Of a stretch of DNA of 64,000 bases, positions 61,975-64,000 are shown piece after piece. Within the stretch, counting starts at the first letter, position 1. Every line of letters begins with the position of its first letter. The stretch spans positions 33,511 to 97,510 of the forward strand of contig JAOASB010000002.1 of NCBI GenBank assembly GCA_025210375.1. The letters are read 5' to 3'. This stretch comes from Maledivibacter sp. Its GTDB lineage: Bacteria; Bacillota; Clostridia; Peptostreptococcales; Caminicellaceae. Under the pieces are notes generated by a model that was not told the origin of the DNA, made no database searches, and saw nothing but the letters and a program-made list of their open reading frames with translations. The position numbers were made by a program, and so were the translations under genes.

Positions 61975-63258
61975 ATGTTTGTAGATAAAGCAAAGATATT
62001 TCTTAAAGGTGGTAAAGGTGGAAACGGTGCTGTTTCCTTCCGTAAAGAAAAATATGTCCCAGCCGGTGGCCCAAATGGGGGAGATGGCGGACGTGGGGCT
62101 AGCGTAATATTTGAAGTTGATGAGGGGTTAAAAACTCTAATGGACTTTAGATATAAAAGCAAGTATATTGCTGATTCAGGAGAAAATGGTCAAAGAAAAA
62201 ACAGATTTGGTAAGGATGCAGAAAATTTAATTTTAAAGGTACCCCCTGGAACTATTGTTAAGGATGAAGAAACCGGTGTAGTTTTAGCGGATTTAACTGA
62301 GCATGGACAAAAGTCAGTAATTGCTAAGGGTGGGAAGGGTGGTAAGGGTAATGTTCATTACAAAACCTCCACCAGACAAGCACCTAACTTTGCGGAGGCA
62401 GGAGATTATGGGGAAGAACGATGGGTAGTGCTAGAGCTTAAGCTTTTAGCCGACGTGGGACTCGTGGGATTCCCTAATGTTGGAAAATCCACATTGCTTT
62501 CTGTTGTTACCAAGGCGGCTCCAAAGATAGCTAACTACCACTTTACGACTATCAAACCAAATCTTGGGGTGGTAAATGTGGTAGAAGGTAAAAGCTTTGT
62601 TTTAGCAGATATACCTGGGCTTATAGAGGGGGCACATGAAGGCGTTGGATTAGGACATGAATTTTTAAGGCATGTGGAACGAACTAAGCTTCTTATACAT
62701 GTAGTTGACGTATCGGGGGTTGAAGGGCGTAATGCTATTGAAGATTTTGAAAAAATAAATAAGGAATTAGAATTATTTAATTCTACTTTAGCCTCTAGAC
62801 AACAGGTAATTGCGGCAAATAAAATAGACCTCTTAGACGACACTAATAAATTCAAGGAATTTGAAGAATTGATGACGGAAAGAGGCTACAAAGTGTTTCC
62901 TATTTCAGCGGCTACTAATAAGGGTGTAAGGGAATTAATGCTTTACATAACACAGTTACTTGATAAGATTGAGGATGAGCCGGTGGAGACTATAGAAACC
63001 GAGCATCAAGTATTTACCATGGAGAAAAAAGTGAAGGAAGACGAATTAATTATAAGAAAAGAAAATAATATTTATATAGTAGAAGGAAAAGCATTAGATA
63101 AAATAGTATATTCAACGGATTTCAATGACATAGATTCAATAAGACGATTCCAAAGCATCTTAAAAAAACGTGGTGTTTTTGAGGAGCTCAAAACCCTTGG
63201 TATTGATGATGGTGATACAGTAAAGATATATGACATCGAATTTGAATACTATGACTAA
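61975..63258 (+). CDS. obgE: GTPase ObgE
   Basis: A 427-residue Obg. The glycine-rich N-terminal domain (MFVDKAKIFLKGGKGGNGAVSFRKEKYVPAGGPNGGDGGRG), the GTPase core (GLVGFPNVGKSTLLSVVT, DIPGLIEGAHEGVGLGHEF, ANKIDL) and a C-terminal OCT domain are present. It acts in large-subunit assembly and stress signalling. AGGTGATG fits ATG 61975 rather than the GTG at 61966. Confidence 0.97.
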   Translation: MFVDKAKIFLKGGKGGNGAVSFRKEKYVPAGGPNGGDGGRGASVIFEVDEGLKTLMDFRYKSKYIADSGENGQRKNRFGKDAENLILKVPPGTIVKDEETGVVLADLTEHGQKSVIAKGGKGGKGNVHYKTSTRQAPNFAEAGDYGEERWVVLELKLLADVGLVGFPNVGKSTLLSVVTKAAPKIANYHFTTIKPNLGVVNVVEGKSFVLADIPGLIEGAHEGVGLGHEFLRHVERTKLLIHVVDVSGVEGRNAIEDFEKINKELELFNSTLASRQQVIAANKIDLLDDTNKFKEFEELMTERGYKVFPISAATNKGVRELMLYITQLLDKIEDEPVETIETEHQVFTMEKKVKEDELIIRKENNIYIVEGKALDKIVYSTDFNDIDSIRRFQSILKKRGVFEELKTLGIDDGDTVKIYDIEFEYYD

Positions 63259-63298
63259 AACCGTATAATGTTTAATATTTAATAAGGAGAGGATTTAT

Positions 63299-63592
63299 TT
63301 GCTAACAAGTAAGCAGAGATCTTATTTGAAGGGATTAGCTAATAATATTGAAGCTGTCGCTTATATAGGTAAGGAAGGTATATCAGAAGGTTTTTTAAAG
63401 CAGTTGGATGATGTATTAGAAGCCCGCGAATTAGTTAAGGTGAGTATACAAAAGAACAGTATTCTTGATACGAAGGAGGCTGCTAATGAAGTTGCTAAAT
63501 TAACTCGTTCTGAATTTGTTCAAGCCATAGGAAGAAAGTTTGTTTTATATAGAAAGTCAAATGAAGATCCCAAGATCGAATTGTCTATGTAA
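63299..63592 (+). CDS. yhbY: YhbY/CRM-domain RNA-binding protein
   Basis: A 97-residue CRM-domain protein: LTSKQRSYLKGLANNIEAVAYIGKEGISEGFLKQLDDVLEARELVKVSI and VQAIGRKFVLYRKS. It associates with pre-50S particles. The TTG start has AAGGAGAGG 7 bases upstream. It follows obgE by 40 bases. Confidence 0.94.
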   Translation: MLTSKQRSYLKGLANNIEAVAYIGKEGISEGFLKQLDDVLEARELVKVSIQKNSILDTKEAANEVAKLTRSEFVQAIGRKFVLYRKSNEDPKIELSM

Positions 63593-63625
63593 TTTTATAT
63601 ATTGTTCAGTATTCTTAAATGTTTA

Positions 63626-63650
63626 TGTGGTCGTTAGACCACTATTTTTC
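63626..63650 (+). terminator. Terminator of obgE-yhbY
   Basis: GTGGTC / GACCAC with GTTA loop, then TATTTTTC. Confidence 0.8.
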
Positions 63651-63700
63651 TAGCTTTTTTAGAACTTATAAACTATAAATATGTCTTTATGTGTATGGCA

Positions 63701-64000
63701 TATAGATTTCCCAAAGTTAAACTTAATTTATACATCTCAAAATATCCGATGTTTCTAGGGATTTTTGATGTGTATAAATTAACTGTTTAACTGGAATATC
63801 TATATAGATTTCCCAAAGTTAAACTTAATTTATACATCTCAAAATATCCGATGATTCTAAGGATTTTTGATGTGTATAAATTAACTGTTTAACTGGAATA
63901 TCTATATAGATTTCCCAAAGTTAAACTTAATTTATACATCTCAAAATATCCGATGATTCTAAGGATTTTTGATGTGTATAAATTAACTGTTTAACTGGAA
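63701..64000 (+). repeat. Family B element in tandem: three 102-bp units, cut by the window edge
   Basis: Units begin at 63701, 63803 and 63905 with TATAGATTTCCCAAAGTTAA, period exactly 102 bp. The first two differ at a few positions; units 2 and 3 appear identical over the visible part. Each is a near-palindrome (arms AGTTAAACTTAATTTATACA and the complement of TGTATAAATTAACTGTTTAACT). The array continues past base 64000. Confidence 0.92.

Noticed and set aside
63701..64000. Possible CRISPR array
   Set aside because: The repeat unit is 102 bp and consecutive units join directly with no unique spacers; no cas gene is in the window.

Overview
The window is low-GC DNA with the gene content of an anaerobic, probably spore-forming clostridium (Firmicutes, class Clostridia). 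The evidence is a six-gene Rnf complex in the clostridial order CDGEAB, MinE alongside MinC and MinD, the mreBCD - PBP2 - min - rodA - SpoIVFA-like - rplU - prp - rpmA - obg order familiar from Bacillus and Clostridium, a SPOR-domain protein, and strong AGGAGG ribosome binding sites. Genus cannot be fixed from the sequence. Most genes run on the plus strand.

Positions 1-12231 hold the right-hand part of a bacterial microcompartment (BMC) locus: three hexameric shell proteins, PduL phosphotransacylase, a pentameric vertex protein, a solute-binding-like protein with no visible signal peptide, a CoA-disulfide-reductase-like flavoprotein, a two-subunit CoA-transferase, a ribose-type ABC importer, methylthioribose kinase (mtnK) and methylthioribose-1-phosphate isomerase (mtnA). 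Taken together this suggests a metabolosome that imports a 5-modified ribose (5-methylthioribose or 5-deoxyribose), phosphorylates and isomerises it, and processes the aldehyde released by an aldolase inside a shell. The aldolase and aldehyde dehydrogenase this needs are not in the window; they would be expected upstream of base 1. This is the most interesting system here.

Positions 12300-33500 are a mixed region: SGNH hydrolase, a secreted stalk-domain protein, an acetoacetate-decarboxylase-like gene divergent from an AraC regulator, tRNA-Leu(CAA), an ECF sigma / anti-sigma / SIMPL cluster with a clear ECF promoter inside a perfect 21-bp inverted repeat, polA-coaE-slt, a nicotinate phosphoribosyltransferase, tRNA-Leu(GAG), a terminator-ended structured RNA candidate, and a decayed stretch (28.2-33.2 kb) of small orphan genes and gene remnants, including a DUF1905 / cysteine-peptidase-like fusion.

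Positions 33500-43630 encode a SPOR protein, then a redox-sensing module (two DRTGG-type proteins, two HATPase proteins, a group-D-like [FeFe]-hydrogenase, a PHP protein) directly followed by rnfCDGEAB. Positions 44000-63600 are the conserved cell-shape, division and ribosome-biogenesis block: DUF4321, maf, radC, mreBCD, an unusually long PBP2, minCDE, rodA, an M23/SpoIVFA-like protein with no SpoIVFB next to it, a radical SAM pair, RNase G, L21, Prp, L27, ObgE and YhbY.

The intergenic spaces carry at least three families of small palindromic repeats: family A, a 118-159 bp MITE-like element with 15-bp inverted ends; family B, a roughly 100-bp near-palindrome with five dispersed copies and a 102-bp tandem triplet at the right edge; and family C, about 48 bp. 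None encodes a protein.
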